Source: Cryptomeria japonica (Eukaryota > Streptophyta > Pinopsida > Cupressales > Cupressaceae). From it: 64,000 nucleotides of DNA. The notes under the pieces were generated by a model. The model saw nothing but the letters and a program-made list of their open reading frames with translations, made no database searches and was not told where the DNA came from. The position numbers were made by a program, and so were the translations under genes. Where the stretch lies: positions 912,771,009 through 912,835,008 of the forward strand of contig NC_081414.1 of the NCBI RefSeq assembly GCF_030272615.1, written 5' to 3'. Shown here piece after piece: positions 1 to 11,910 of the stretch. How positions within the stretch are numbered: the first letter of the stretch is position 1; every line of letters starts with the position of its first letter.

Positions 1-1018
1 ATTAATAGCACTGGAATTGTCACAATATATGACAATAGGATCATCATAGATAACTCTGATATCCTTCAACATTTGTTTCATCCAAACTACCTGAGTGCAA
101 TTACTGGCAGCAACAATGTACTTAGCTTCAACAGTAGATAGGGAAACTAAAACTTATTTCTTACTTGCCCATGAAACCAATTTCTTACCTAAAAAGAATG
201 CGCCATCGAAGGTACTCTTTAGGTCATCAACATCTCCAGGCCAATCAGCATCAGTGTAAACACATAACATGAAATCATCATTCCTTGGATACCACAAACC
301 ATAATCCATAGTTCCTTTTAGATATTTGAATATCCTCTTTACAGTAGTGACATGACTCTCTTTTGGGTCAGCTTGATATCTAGCAGCCATGCACACAGCA
401 TGCATAATGTCAGGTCTAGTCTGAGTTGGGTATAGAAGTCCAACAACCATAGATCTATACAAGGTCTTATTAGCTTTCGGAGATTCATCAATTTTAGATA
501 ATTTGCATCTAGACACCATAGGAGTTCCAACTGGTTTAGAATCTTCTAACCCAAACTTCTTCAGTAATTCCTTCACATATTTAGCTTGAGATATAAAAAT
601 ACCTTTTCCATTCTGTGAAATTTGCAAACCTAAGAAAAACTTCATCTCTCCTATCATAGACATCTCAAAGTCTTTCTACATATCACTGACAAACTTCATA
701 CTCAAGTTATCATCTCCTCCAAAGATAATGTCATCAACAAAAACTTCAACAATCAAAATGTTACCATTCTCAATCTTCAGATATAGATTACTATCAGCAA
801 TACCTTTATTAAATCCTGATTTCAACAAATACTTATCCAATATAACATACCAGGCTCTAGGGGCTTGCTTTAATCCATAAAGAGCTTTCTTCAATTTGCA
901 TACCATGTCTCCATCATCTGATAATGAAAATCCATCAGGTTTCTCAATGTAGACTTCTTCCTCAAGGTCACCATTCAAAAAGGTTGACTTCATGACATCC
1001 ATCTGATACCTTGAAATT
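1..1018 (-). pseudogene. Ty1/copia reverse transcriptase and RNase H fragment
   Basis: The minus strand reads in one frame through the second half of a copia polyprotein. From the right are the RT start (QMDV...STFLNGDLEEEVY, about 1005-950), the KALYGLKQAPRAWY block (about 880-840), the catalytic FVDDIIFGGDD (about 745-715), the MKFFLGLQI block (about 640) and an RNase H part (VYTDADW near 255, STVEAKYIVAAS near 135-100). It continues off the left edge. Two in-frame stops break it: TAG at 676-678 and TAA just left of 154. Homology ends abruptly near 1018, where unrelated repeat-like DNA begins, so gag, protease and integrase are missing. Known of the family: this region copies the retrotransposon RNA into DNA. 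The family is certain; the exact copia lineage is not assigned. Confidence 0.93.
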
Positions 1019-1192
1019 CTTACACTAGTACATTTGGAGCGGTTTTCCAACGACCGTTCATCAGAACTCGGACAACTAAACATCAAAATTTTGACGTATT
1101 TATTCATCGGTGATTCCAACGATGGGATTCTAGTCAAAATTCAGATGACACCACGTCGGAAACTTCTATGCACCTGCGGCCTATTTTTTTAA

Positions 1193-1912
1193 CGAGGAGA
1201 CATCGAAATTCCAACCTTGTTGCATCCTTTATCACCATAACCTTTGTCGAAGACCCTTTATTTATCGCCATAACCTTTGCTGATGCATTTTACTTTGGTA
1301 GTATCCATCGGGATAAGTCTTGTCGGTAGCCTCATCGGCTATCGACAAGACAAGATTTCTTCATTGCCACTAGGCGGCATGTTTGTTTGACGAGGAGACG
1401 TCGAAATTCCGACCTCATTGCATCATTTATCACCGTAACATTTGCCAATGACCCTTTAACATTGTAACCTTTGCCAATGAATTTTACTTTTGTCAGTTTA
1501 CATCGAGATAAGTCTTACCGATAGCCTCATCGACTATCGACAAGAAATGATTTCTCCATTGCCGCTAGTGTGTGTTCTGTCGATGGACCATCTTCAAGGA
1601 GATGTCAGAATTTCGACGATTATGATGATGGACGAGGTTGCATCCTGTGACGTTTTTGTCGTTGCAGGTGCGGCAACATCGTCAGTTGTCTTGTGGTGTT
1701 CGTCAGAATTCCGACCTTCCCCAACATTTAAAAAAAACAAAAAATTCCCAACTCCTTTTGTCTACACCGATGACCCTTTATCGTCATAAACTTTGCCGAT
1801 GCATTTTACTTTTTGCCAGTGTCCATCGGGATAAGTCGTACCGATAGCCTCATTGGTTATTGGCAAGACAAGATTTCTCCATTGCCGCTAGTGTGTGTTA
1901 TGTCGATGGACT
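1193..1912. repeat. Degenerate tandem repeat, about three units
   Basis: Three diverged copies lie head to tail. Each starts near a GAGGAGA-TCGAAATTCC-like segment (1193, 1391, about 1594). Each then carries a block about ACCTTTGCCGATGACCC and a block about CATCGGGATAAGTC...TAGCCTCAT (1308, 1502, 1823), followed by a CATTGCCGCTAG segment. Unit spacing is about 195-198 bp for the first two and about 320 bp for the third, which contains an insertion. No coding potential is credible. It directly abuts the broken end of the copia fragment. Confidence 0.75.
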
Positions 1913-4489
1913 TAAACGATGTATGCTATCCCGATCACATGCTTCTACTTGTCGATGTTACCATCGGATTGACTTTTGTCGATTACAAAGGATTAATATC
2001 AGCAGCAATAATATCAGTGAGCTTACAAAGGATTAAGCTCAATAGTTACTTCATTATCAGGAAGATAAAGATGAAATGGCTACAAGAATGCATGAGAAGA
2101 CTTATCATAAGGAATCATAATAGTAAATTCCAGAAATGTCTTGCAGCCAGTACATAAAGCATTCATAAATAGTCATACAGATAGTCATATTGTTGTTTAA
2201 AAATACTATCAAAGGAGGACATTATAAAGATAGAGACCTAGAACTTAGTATGTAGACATGGATAAAAGTGTAGGGTTAGGTATAGTCCTAGACCTTGTTT
2301 AAATGGCAACATGTGATAGTGCACGTTCCTAAGGAAAAATCTACAAAATAGTGAGCAGCAAGACTATTAAGAACGGTATTTCAATCTTAGGCATACACAA
2401 CTCAAGGAGATAATGATTAACAAAGAAAGCACTTACAAAGATATATCTAGTCATAAAAGATAATCATCTGAGTTAGAGACATGAGAATATTGTAGAACAC
2501 AAAGTAGACAGTGCCATCATAAGGTGTAAACTCCATTTCAAGGCCCCAAACTTAAGGGCAATACAAGGAGATTCCATCAATGCCAATTGTAGTCCATAAA
2601 AACCTTGTCACAAAGCAAATCAAAGATAAAGTATAGTCATAGAGAGATAAGAAGATCAACTCTATCAAAGAAAAAAAATAACTCAAAGGCATTCAAAGAT
2701 GCAATAGTCATAAGGCATGCACAGAGGCTCAGTACAATGATGATATAGTGTTGTAGACCAGTAATGAGGAGTGAAAAATAAGGATTGTGATAGAAATCGG
2801 GTTCTAAATACAGAGGTACATGACAGTAAGTTTGAGATCAGACAATGCAACATGGAGATATGATCACCTTCTATGAGAAATGAAAGTGTAGTCATGATAG
2901 TATTTTTTAGTAGATTGGACTACCATAAACATGCACATGGAAATGACTAAAGGGTGGGAGTTTCAGTTAAGTGAGCTTCAAGTTAGAATGCAAGTTCTTA
3001 GTATCATTCATCAATTTAGGCATTAGTTTTTAGAGAAAAAGTTCATCATCAATTTGAGGCCTGAAAAGGTGGACTTTTGATGACAATTTCATCAGTTCTA
3101 CATCAGTTAGAAGCCTCTCATAGGTCATACATAAGACAAGATGGCTTTTAGATAATTTAATAGCTAGTCTACCAATTCAGGTACACATACGGATATGAAA
3201 TCGGGTACGGATTCACGGAATTGGCAAAAAATAAAATCCTTGGGTATGGCTACGAGTACGTTCATACACACACACATATATATATGAAATAAAACCTACT
3301 CCAATGATATAAAAGAAGCTGAGAGAAAATATAATCTTGAATTTATTTAGTTTATGACAGACTAAAATGAAATCAAAGTAAACACTCATATAGTGAATTG
3401 CATAGATGCACAAACTGGTTTGATTAATGATGCTCAATTATGTCTTGAAACCCTCAGAAAAATATTGACAATACCAGATCTAGTCATCAAGATAGTAGGA
3501 CAACAAAATCTAGTGATAAATAATGCCACTATAACTATTGGAAGATCTCAAAGTTGATTACTAATTAGTATGATAACAAGTTGACCAATCAGAAATCACT
3601 AATAGAAGTTTCACGTCCTTATGACAGTATGAAGAAATCAACAAAAATAGAAATAAAGATCAGATTGCACCAATGATGATAGATTGTGTATTTATGACAA
3701 TTTCAATTTGAATAGCAGTTTGGGTCATATCACACCCCTTACAAAAGGTTGCAGTGTATATGAGATAGCAATTTAAATTGTACACTTTGCAATCAGCACT
3801 ACTTTATTAATTTGCCCCAAAATTAAGCATAATAGATGATGAATAATCACTGGGGACCCAGCCACCTAAGAACAATCGTGGAGGAATCCAAGGGGAATCA
3901 GGCTCGGACCAGGACCCAAACAGAATCAGAATCGGAATCCAGGGGTTTTAGTGAAGAATCGATAACTTAGTTTAACAGTCAGATTCTAGAAGTTCCACCT
4001 CCTTTTATGCATGTTCTTTCTTCAAATTCAACCCAAAATAAATTCAAAAGGAACAATGAATAAACAAAATGAGGCAATGTGTCTATTCTAAAACAAAATG
4101 AACAAATGTTAAGGAATGAACAAAGAAAGTATGTCTATTCTAGAACAAAATAAACTCACAAAACCAATGAGGCATGCATTCCCTTGTAATGGGGAACTGT
4201 CTCATAGAAGCATGTTCACAACCTTCAACACTAAATATGTAACCTGCAAACAAGATGCTTAACATCAATAAGATTAACAGTGGAGCATAATGAAATATTG
4301 AAAAGTGTGTTACCTTATTGAGATTCTCTTTGTTTCAATAATAGTTTAATATTCTCTACTTAACAGGGCCAACCACACGAAGGTGGAAGCTCATTTGGCC
4401 CCTCCCCCCTCCTAATATCACTCTAAATTCCCCGATAACGTCTATCATTCTTTCATCCATTAATGAAACACAACATCCATTCATTATCA
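1913..4489. other. AT-rich intergenic stretch with nothing recognised
   Basis: No coding similarity, LTR boundary or tandem array is visible on either strand. Open frames here are short, lack motifs and look random. A short (CA/TA) run occurs near 3265-3290. Confidence 0.6.
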
Positions 4490-4605
4490 CATAACATTCA
4501 TTAACATTCATTAACACATCACATTCATCAACATTCATTAACACATATCATTCATTAACATTCATTAACAAGTAACATTCATCAACATTCATTAACACTT
4601 AAAAT
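4490..4605. repeat. Short tandem repeat of an ACATTCATTAAC-like unit
   Basis: About nine imperfect copies of a 12-21 bp unit built on CATTCATTAAC or CATTCATCAAC run without interruption. The array lies just beyond the stop codon (near 4613) of the minus-strand CACTA gene, so it could be subterminal sequence of that transposon. I could not find a convincing CACTA terminus next to it. Confidence 0.7.
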
Positions 4606-4612
4606 CTAGTTG

Positions 4613-5345
4613 TTAACATATAATAAGATTACAATCATTTTCTTTATTTCTTTTTGAAGCTTGGAGGTAAAGTCTAATTGGACCATCATTGTTGTCATCA
4701 TTTGTCCCCTCTTCAGTTCTTCTTCCCTGCGCTCGTAATCTAATTAATGTATGCCTAGTCCTGTACTCATGATAAGGACGTGTATGCAAAGGGGGGTCCA
4801 CTACAATAACAAAGAAATGGGTTAAATTCATGAGTTTTATTATTATTGTTACAAGTATTCCATTAATTAAAAGAAAATTGCAGTGGTGCTCTTTACCTGA
4901 TGGGGCCACATCATCTTCCTGATTATTTTGTCTAGCCTCGTCATCAACATCCTGAACACCCTCTAAATCCTCTGGAGTTGAAACATGAAAGGTTACATTA
5001 ATAAATACACCAATTGCAATTAAATTAGTTTAAAGGAATAAAAGTGGTCATCTTTACCTAGTGGGGCCCCATCATATTTCTGATGTTGTCTAACTAGATC
5101 ATGCTCAACTTGCTCACCACAATCTACATGCTCTAAAATAAAAACAAAAAAGGTTACATTAATTACTACACCAATTTCAATTAAAGATGTTTAATTGTAA
5201 TAATCATTACATAAAAAAATTGTTTAGCACATGAATACCTCCAGTACTGGGATGCACACCATGACCTTCATCATATGCAGGTTGTGTTCCACCATGTGCA
5301 GGTTGTATTATAATGTCATGTGCATTGTTATGATTGTTTGATTAT
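4613..5345 (-). pseudogene. CACTA transposase gene, 3' micro-exons
   Basis: These are probably the last exons of the minus-strand CACTA gene. The final frame (about 4805-4613) starts after a splice-like junction with VVDPPLHTRPYHEYRTRH and ends in a stop at 4613. Upstream are short acidic exon-like blocks, each followed by GGTAAAG-type donors (plus-strand CTTTACC at about 4896 and 5055). Two of these blocks with their introns look like a tandem duplication with a period near 162 bp: both encode (R)Q..Q..D..AP just before the donor. Exon limits are inferred from splice consensus only. An alternative is a separate small gene of the same element. Confidence 0.45.
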
Positions 5346-6020
5346 TTAAAACAAATATAGTCACATTATAGTCAAATATAATTGCTCAAGTATTCAATTT
5401 TAAATAATTGAGCATCATAAGCATTACATGATACGTACGCTAAAAATTACATAGTAGACAACATGAACAATATGTAGACATCATAAATATCATTGTTTTT
5501 TTTTCCTTACCTTTCATTTATTTAGAAAGTGCAGGGTCCTCAACAAAAGGGTTGAGCATCATAAGCATTACATTTGCAATTTGATAAACAATAAATACAT
5601 GAAATATATGAATAATAATAGAAACATGTGTATCATCGTAAACATGTTGTAATCCATCACATATGTATCATCATAAAGATGTAATCCATCACATATGTAT
5701 CATAAATCACCATCCATCACATAGCTAATAAACAGATCAAATTCAATAAATAAACACAAACTTCAAAAAATGTCACACAAAATGAGGGCTAGCCGATACT
5801 CTGTTTGTCTCCATCTCCTATGGGTGGCATGGTTCTACTATTAGGACATCATGAATAAATTATGTAATGACATTAGAATTTAAAACACAATGAATTAATT
5901 ATGTGACCATATATAAAAGTGAAATAAATTTCTATCAAGAAATCAATATCAAATAGATAATATTCTAATCGCATACCAATACATTTCATTAATGTCGTTG
6001 ATCTTGTTCTTCATCCAACT
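5346..6020. other. AT-rich intronic or spacer sequence of the CACTA gene
   Basis: Low-complexity AT-rich DNA lies between the micro-exon block and the DUF4216 exon. A direct repeat of TGTATCATCATAAA...GATGTAATCCATCACATA-like sequence occurs near 5640-5700. No coding segment is supported here. Confidence 0.5.
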
Positions 6021-6032
6021 CATCATCATGAC

Positions 6033-6065
<33 letters not shown>

Positions 6066-6135
6066 ATCATCATCATCATCATCATATCATCATCGTCGTC
6101 GTCGTCGTCGTTGTCATCATCATCATCTTGTTCTT
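6020..6135. repeat. (TCA/CGT)n trinucleotide repeat
   Basis: A run of TCA/ATC triplets (about 6025-6090) is followed by (CGT)n and TCATCA. Read on the minus strand it extends the DUF4216 exon as a long Asp-rich tail and then falls into poly-Met by slippage of frame. Such acidic tails arise by microsatellite expansion inside coding exons. Confidence 0.9.
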
Positions 6136-7080
6136 CTTCATGAACATTTCCGTCAGGAACATCATCAACTAACTGTCGATTGTGATCACCATCTACACCA
6201 TCTTCTACTTTTTCGGTATCTTCTTCTTCCATCACATTATACTTTATCAGTCTTCCTCTTGGATCAAGTCTAACAACAAATGACCAACCCGGTTTATGAG
6301 GAACCTTTGAGTAAAATACCTTCTCACATTGGCTTGGAAGAACATGGGGCTCATTTCCAGCTCGCTCAAGCGACCTTGTATTAACCATTGTAAATCCATT
6401 ATCATGTTCAATAACAGATCCTATTGGGATCATTTTCATTCAATCATAGCCTATACCATTGGATGACAAAAAGAACTAATTTGAAGGACCTAAAGTCACA
6501 CTCAAGTATATCGTCCAAAATCTCATAGTATCAATTTTTTGAGACTTGAGGATGTATGTCTCTTCTAGATGAAATATTAGTCACATAAAATATTGCACTT
6601 ATTCCAGAATCATAAGTTTTCTTCGTGTCATCCAACTTTTTGATGTGAAATTTATGACTATTGCACCACATAGCCTTGTGGTGTTTCACCTGCAAAATGT
6701 CAAACATATATAATATGTACATCATTACAATTGAAAGAAAAATAAATAATATGGGTGATTAATATATTTATACGTACATGTTTATCTCTTCAAACATATG
6801 CTAAATCAACTTCTCTTTGTGTAACACTGGAATCTCCAATACGGTGAACTTCTTTAACCAATTAAGTCACATCTTCCCATGTTAATGCACGACCAGATTG
6901 TTGACATCATTGAATCCATACCATCATCCAATCAAGATTGTTTGCAACATACAAATGTAGTGCATCCCACTCTCGAACAACTATACAAAAAATAACTAGA
7001 AATTTACAACTGAAGTATATTGAATATTACAAATAAATTAACTACAATATATATAAAACTAACTGCAATATAGAATAATT
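6062..7080 (-). pseudogene. CACTA transposase gene, DUF4216-type region
   Basis: The minus strand carries the C-terminal domain typical of CACTA TNP2 polyproteins, split by introns and broken. From the right: REWDALHLYVANNL (about 6990-6950) with stops after it; CNSHKFHIKKLDD...TYDSG...ISSR (about 6665-6560); and EPHVLPSQCEKVFYSK...KPGWSFVVR (about 6350-6280). The last matches the conserved SQ..QVFY...PGW..V block of DUF4216. It ends in the acidic tail made by the trinucleotide repeat. Function beyond association with CACTA transposases is not known. Stops near 6905 and 6865 and frame breaks mean it cannot make an intact product. Confidence 0.8.
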
Positions 7081-7149
7081 ACCTCTCACTTTTCTCATTG
7101 TACCTTTCCTCATCAGGTTCTCCCCTTCAAATTTGTTAATGGAGTTGGG

Positions 7150-7700
7150 ATCCCAAATATGATCTACACGGATCTTTTCCGTGAACTTAGGAAGGTGTTC
7201 AGTAATGTACAACACAGTCTGGTATACCATATATCCCTCCACCATAGAACCCTCAGGATGTGCTATTTATCAAACCAAAGCCTTCAAAAGTTTCAAGTGC
7301 CTCTCAACCATCCACATTGACCTTGTATGTACAGGTCCACACAATTCAATCTCCTCAACTTGGTGTATGAGGTAGTGTTCTTGTGCATTGAAAAAAGTTG
7401 AAGGTAGACACTTTTGCATTTCACACATTAGACAAGGAATTTTTCTCTTCCAATATTTTATCTCTTCTTTATGAATTTCTTTAGATGACAACCACCTACA
7501 AGAGATTTAAGACGCAAATATATTAATGAAAATTTACAAAATAATATACAATATATTACATAACAAGTAATATCACTACAAATTGAACAAATATCATTGC
7601 TTACCTCATGTATTTTCCAAGATCATATATAACTTGCTTGACATTATTGTCAAAGTGGTCTAGGAGAGATAGAGGTAGAACCTACTGGGCAAGTGCAAGG
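7150..7700 (-). pseudogene. CACTA transposase gene, DUF4218 region
   Basis: Two exons are visible on the minus strand. The upstream one (about 7676-7613) reads VLPLSLLDHFDNNVKQVIYD and ends at a consensus donor (AG|GTAAGC). The next begins after TTGTAG at about 7497 and reads through PCLMCEMQKCLPSTFFNAQEH, VEEIELCGPVHTRSMWMVER and AHPEGSMVEGYM. This is the DUF4218 order LC.LE..FPP.FF...H / L.GPV..RWMY..ER / PEGS..EGY. Two consecutive stops, TGA TAA (about 7264-7269), replace the residues before IAHPEGS; the TGA fits CGA decay. The joined exon phase supports a spliced gene. Confidence 0.88.
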
Positions 7701-7734
7701 TAATGAGTCACAAATTCACGGAAGTCCGCACATT

Positions 7735-7990
7735 GGAAAATGCGCTCTTATAAACGGGGGCCCATTTGTGCTTCGGGCTCCCGAGCCGAAAGGTAATGGG
7801 GGCCCGTTTTGTTTAAAAACGGGCCCCCGTTTTGTTCTAAAACGGGGGCCCGCTTTTAAACAAAACGGGCCCCCGTTTTGTTTAAAAGCGGGCCCCCGTT
7901 TCTAAATGGCATTTTTCCTTTTTTTCCACAATTCGCCCTTGTTTGAAAACGGGGGCCCATTTTGTGGAAGTTGATTCCACAACCTGCCAC
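7735..7990. repeat. Chain of GC-rich palindromes (GGGGGCCC/GGGCCCCC)
   Basis: Within a CACTA intron, the motif GGGGGCCC or its complement recurs about eight times, separated by TTTT/AAAA spacers. Neighbouring copies form overlapping perfect inverted repeats: arms 7798-7810 and 7816-7828 (13 nt, 5-nt loop), then arms 7820-7833 and 7839-7852 (14 nt, 5-nt loop), then further pairs to about 7900. An isolated GGGGGCCC follows at about 7951. The block is far richer in G+C than its surroundings. Such arrays resemble subterminal transposase-binding regions of DNA transposons, but no terminus is seen here. Confidence 0.85.
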
Positions 7991-8950
7991 TTGGCTCGGG
8001 ATTAGGCCCGGGATAGGCCTGGGATGGCCACACCTGAGACATGGACCTGCAAATTCAAATCTCCATGAATGAAAGCACAAATATGAACTTCAGAAATAGT
8101 TTACGCGCCTCTAATTAGAGAATTTTTATACGAAATTAAAACCCATTTCAGATTATACTGTCTAGATTCTAAATATGTAAATTTATTTAAAATTTGATTA
8201 TTTTAACTATTTTTCATTTAATTTATACTATCGGGTCCATAAATTTGAAATATTAACTAATTTTGTTAATTTAATAACTTTTTTATTTTAAAGAATTTTG
8301 GAAAAAAAATTATATGTCATCAATCTACACAAAATTCTTTTGTATTTAAAAAAAAAAAAAATCAAAAAATGTTAAGTTTACATCAAATTATGTGGGTCGT
8401 ACACGTCAAATTTTTAAAAAGATAATTACGGCCATTAAAAAATTAATTAAAAAAAAATATTAGAAAAAAAAATACAAAAAAATATGCTCATCAATCTTCA
8501 GTGTGTTACAAACCATTTCCCAAAACGGTTTGAGAAAATAATTTTAATTGTGTCAAAAAGTGTGGGTCGTACACATGCATGGTATGGTCCTGAAACAGGC
8601 ATTTTTAAAACATAGTTTTCAGAACTCCATTTAAAAAGTTATTTTTTATTATGTGGGTATTAAAATAAATTATATATTTGGAAACTACACTCAGAGGGCT
8701 ATCTTTTATATTACTGACTTTTTCCAAGATTCAATCTCTAAGTGTTTCAAAATTTAAGCTCAAATGAGACAAAATCTGAAAATCAGGGAAAACACTTCCA
8801 CTTTTTGGCCAAAAAGTGGACTCATCTTCTTGCACTGACCCTATTGCAACAATTATAAAATAATCCTTTTCATTATTTTCTAACATAATACAATGAAAAG
8901 TACATGTAGTATACAAATATATAGTAAATAAACAAAAAAATGAATTACCT
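7991..8950. other. AT-rich intron sequence of the CACTA gene
   Basis: This lies between the exon ending at about 8951 (GTAATT donor on the minus strand) and the next exon at about 7676. It is AT-rich with poly-A/T runs and no coding signal. Two TGTGGGTCGTACAC-like segments (about 8388 and 8568) hint at an internal duplication or an old insertion. Confidence 0.5.
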
Positions 8951-9934
8951 TAATGAAGGTATGTCAATCATGCGTTTTCATCCCTGACCCAAATTCACTT
9001 TTCTTTGTTATGAGATTGTTTATGTTTGCAACAAAATCCTATGGGAAATTGAATTGTTTCGTATGACTTCTTTTATAGCACTATTTTGTTGCTTCGTTAA
9101 TAACCAAGGAAGGGCACTTATATTAATATGGTCTCCATCGATGTTTGATTGAATGACATTTTTCATTGCATGATTGGATTCCTAAATGTCAATACCAATT
9201 TTGACAATTTTTTCTTTGTCACGTCTTCCATCCAATATTTTCCATAATGTCTTTCTTATATTCTTTCCAATATGCATAGTATCAAACAAATACACAATTT
9301 GTAGTTGCTCGTAGTAGGACAACCTACTAAATTGTTTGGGATAACTCTTTAGTCCCTTTGGAAGGTGGTCATTAATGCCTTGATGGCCTTCACGAGGCAT
9401 ATAATATGTTAAAAAAGTTAACAATGATGATCATCATCAATTACATCATCAGTAAACAAAATGCAATATAAAAATATAAATTCAAACATAAACCATTAGA
9501 TGGAATGGCATTACCTTGACAATTAATTCTATTATATTCCAACTTCCATAGGTGAGGTGTCATTCTTTGTGGCTTTGATGTAGTCTTTTCTTTCCCATTG
9601 AAAAGATTTTTTTCAGTATTTCGATACTTAATGATTTTTGTGGAAGAAGTGTCTATACTGATCAAACACCTGCTTTCCTAAACTTTTGGAATAACAAGAT
9701 TTCATCTTTGGAGCACAAACTAGACATGCAAATTTTCCCTTTGTTTGAAGACCTACAAGATCATGTATAATTGGATTAAATATGATAATTTTGATATTTA
9801 TAATTATGCGCAAGTTGATCACTATAACATACCACAAAAATGTGTTAGCCCTGAGGCATCATGTATTGCCCATACAAGCATTGCATGGAATTGAAATTGT
9901 CTTTGTCCTATTGGTCTAAAGACGTCATACATAA
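8951..9934 (-). pseudogene. TNP2: CACTA transposase TNP2 core, downstream exons
   Basis: The minus strand encodes the central Transposase_21 (TNP2) domain. Visible blocks are GQRQFQFHAMLVWAIHDASG (about 9915-9855), GLQTKGKFACLVCAPKMKS (about 9755-9700, with the CxxC of the Zn-like site), PQRMTPHLWKLEYN (about 9570), KGLKSYPKQFSRLSYYEQLQ (about 9355-9295), YLFDTMHIGKNIRKTLWKIL (about 9290-9230) and GSGMKTHD (about 8985). These match the TNP2 order LR..L.WTI.D.P / G..TKGK.ACP.C / D.MHI.KNV..... / MK.HD. Stops replace Trp and other residues (for example TGA after MKTHD). The enzyme cuts and joins CACTA ends. It is joined across the solo LTR to the exons at 11368-11910. Confidence 0.92.
9930..9934. 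other. Target-site duplication, left copy
   Basis: CATAA directly precedes the solo LTR; CATAG follows it at 11368-11372. The one-base difference is a later mutation. Confidence 0.8.
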
Positions 9935-11367
9935 TGGTGCAGGGGCACCTAGACATGGAGATGTATCATGAAGACAAACCACATTTTTATTTATTTTTAA
10001 TGTTTCATTAATGATTTTAAGGTCACAAAGACCATTTGTATCAAAACAATTCATTTTGTAAGGCTTGATGAGCCATTTTGTATCAAGAGACCTAATAGGT
10101 CGTGATAGGGTTAATTGTGGTCAAACTGTGAAGAAAATCCAAAAAGGTTTAAAATTTTGTAATTTATAAAATTTAATCCATTATAACATGTTAGGTGTGT
10201 CCATGAAGGCTAGGGTGAAGTGTAGTGGTAATTTGTCAAAAATTGTAAAAATTGTAAAGTTGCAACATTGCCAAAAAGTGCAACAAAAATGTAAGAATGC
10301 AATCCATTGGTCATGAGGTGTCTAGAGTATTTATGAGGAGTTTTAAATGGTTTATAAAGCCATTTTTTTTCGATATCAAGGGGGTAGATCAATTTGGAGG
10401 GGATTTGACAAAGATTATCCATCAAACCCTCAAACTCGCATAAGGTTTTAAGGAATTTGTGACTGTCATAGATCCATGGAGGATCACATTTGGTGTAATT
10501 TTTATATGTAGATGTTTTTTAATGATATGTTAATAAAGTATATTTCATATTAATCCTTTCTTATGCATTTTTGTGGAGTATTTAGCAAAATATGTTTGTT
10601 TTACAAAAATTGTCAAAACACGGCCAAGGGTTACCTGTTTTGGAAAAATCCTCATAACATTTGATTTAACCGTTGGATCTGTCTATAAAATTGAGATAAA
10701 ATTTTTAACTGGGCAATCTAACGTCTGACCGGAGAGATTATCTTTAAGATACGTATTTCAAAATTTATTAATGATTGTTTATTACAGTTCATGGTGAAAA
10801 GCAGATTGGTGAAGATAGCAACATTCTTATTGCAATGTTTGGTATGGTCACACGAGGAATATTAATTAAGAAAGGATATATGTGTTGGAAAGGTATCTGA
10901 ATCTTCTTTCCATTTATTTTTGTCTGACTTAATTTGGTTAATAATTGAATAATTTGTGATTATTTTTGTGAAAACAGTTTTTAAAGGATGAAACCCTGAA
11001 CTAGGGCATTCCATGGCAATAAAGAATTTGTTCTATCATGTTGTGGTGAATGTTATGAACTAAAATCTTGAATTAATGTTTTTAGGGATGGAATCTAATC
11101 TTTGAAATTGGTTTTGGGGTTGATTGGTGGAGTATGGTGGAAGTACTTGATAGACAGTCCTTGTGTAAAGATTATGTTGTGATTGCCTTGTAGAATGGAT
11201 GAATATCATGTGTATTGTCACTTAATGATCAAATTGTGATTTTTGGAGTTGAGAAGAGTGGTTGATCTTTTTTATATGCCTCTTGAATCAAGTTTAAGGT
11301 CTTGTATTAGTTTTGGGTCAATAATACCCTTGAAGGTTTTATGGTTTGTGATAGATGCTCAACATCA
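9935..11367 (+). mobile_element. Solo LTR, family A (copia-type), inserted in TNP2
   Basis: The sequence begins TGGTGCAGGGGCACCT and ends ...GATGCTCAACATCA, and is flanked by a near-perfect 5-bp TSD. Extended blocks match the LTRs at 44690-45917 and 46396-48383, for example TTGCAACATTGCCAAAAAGTGCAACAAAA and GGAGGGGATTTGACAAAGATTATCCATCAAACCCTCAAACT-like segments. The copy at 44690 is followed by a tRNA-Met primer site, which proves that this family is an LTR. At 1433 bp it is about 200 bp longer than the other copies. Removing it restores continuity of the TNP2 frame, so insertion followed the CACTA element and was later reduced by LTR-LTR recombination. Confidence 0.9.
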
Positions 11368-11910
11368 CATAGTGACACCATTCCATAACTCCAGCAACTC
11401 GTCTATAAGAGGCTCAATATATACATTCATATCTTTAACTTGGTACTTACCTAGTTGAATGAACAAAAACATTACATAATTATTATGACCATTTTGCTGC
11501 AATATTTATAATTTAATGTGGATGACTATTAAATGAAAAAATACCTGGAACAATCATTGCCAACATTATGTCCTCTCTCTTTACTGACATCCATGGAGGA
11601 ATGTTATTGTTGATAACAAAAATAAGCAACACCAAGTAAGTAGATCTCAGCTCTCCAAATGGATTGACATCATCCACTGTCAATGAAAGCCTAAGATTAC
11701 AAGGTTCTTATTTAAAGTGTGGCCACTTTTCGTCTATGTCCATAAATGCATAACCATCTATAGGCATTTGAATAATGTCATCTTGATTTCTATTGAGTGC
11801 ATGGTAATCATAAATTGCACCAAGCTTTCACACCTAAATAATCATTGCAAACATGGAATAATGGGAATATAACGAACAACCTTGCGGGGCACATTTTTTG
11901 TTAGTTGATC
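11368..11910 (-). pseudogene. TNP2: CACTA transposase TNP2, upstream exons
   Basis: Minus-strand blocks continue the TNP2 protein upstream of the solo LTR: VPRKVVRYIPIIPCL (about 11885-11840), PIDGYAFMDIDEKWPHFK (about 11770-11715, then a TAA stop), LRLSLTVDDVNPFGELRSTY (about 11695-11640), NNNIPPWMSVKREDIMLAM (about 11610-11555) and, after an intron with GTATTT donor, KDMNVYIEPLIDELLELWNG (about 11435-11375). These are the N-terminal half of Transposase_21 (VPRKVLRYFPL / PVD...W..FD / R.VRL.L..DGFNPFG / NLPPW / D..VYL.PLI.EL..LW). No Transpos_assoc domain is found further upstream, so the gene is truncated at its 5' end or begins in unrecognised exons. Confidence 0.9.

Noticed and set aside
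5992-6273. His/Ile-rich plus-strand frame
   Set aside because: It is the opposite strand of the trinucleotide repeat in the DUF4216 exon.
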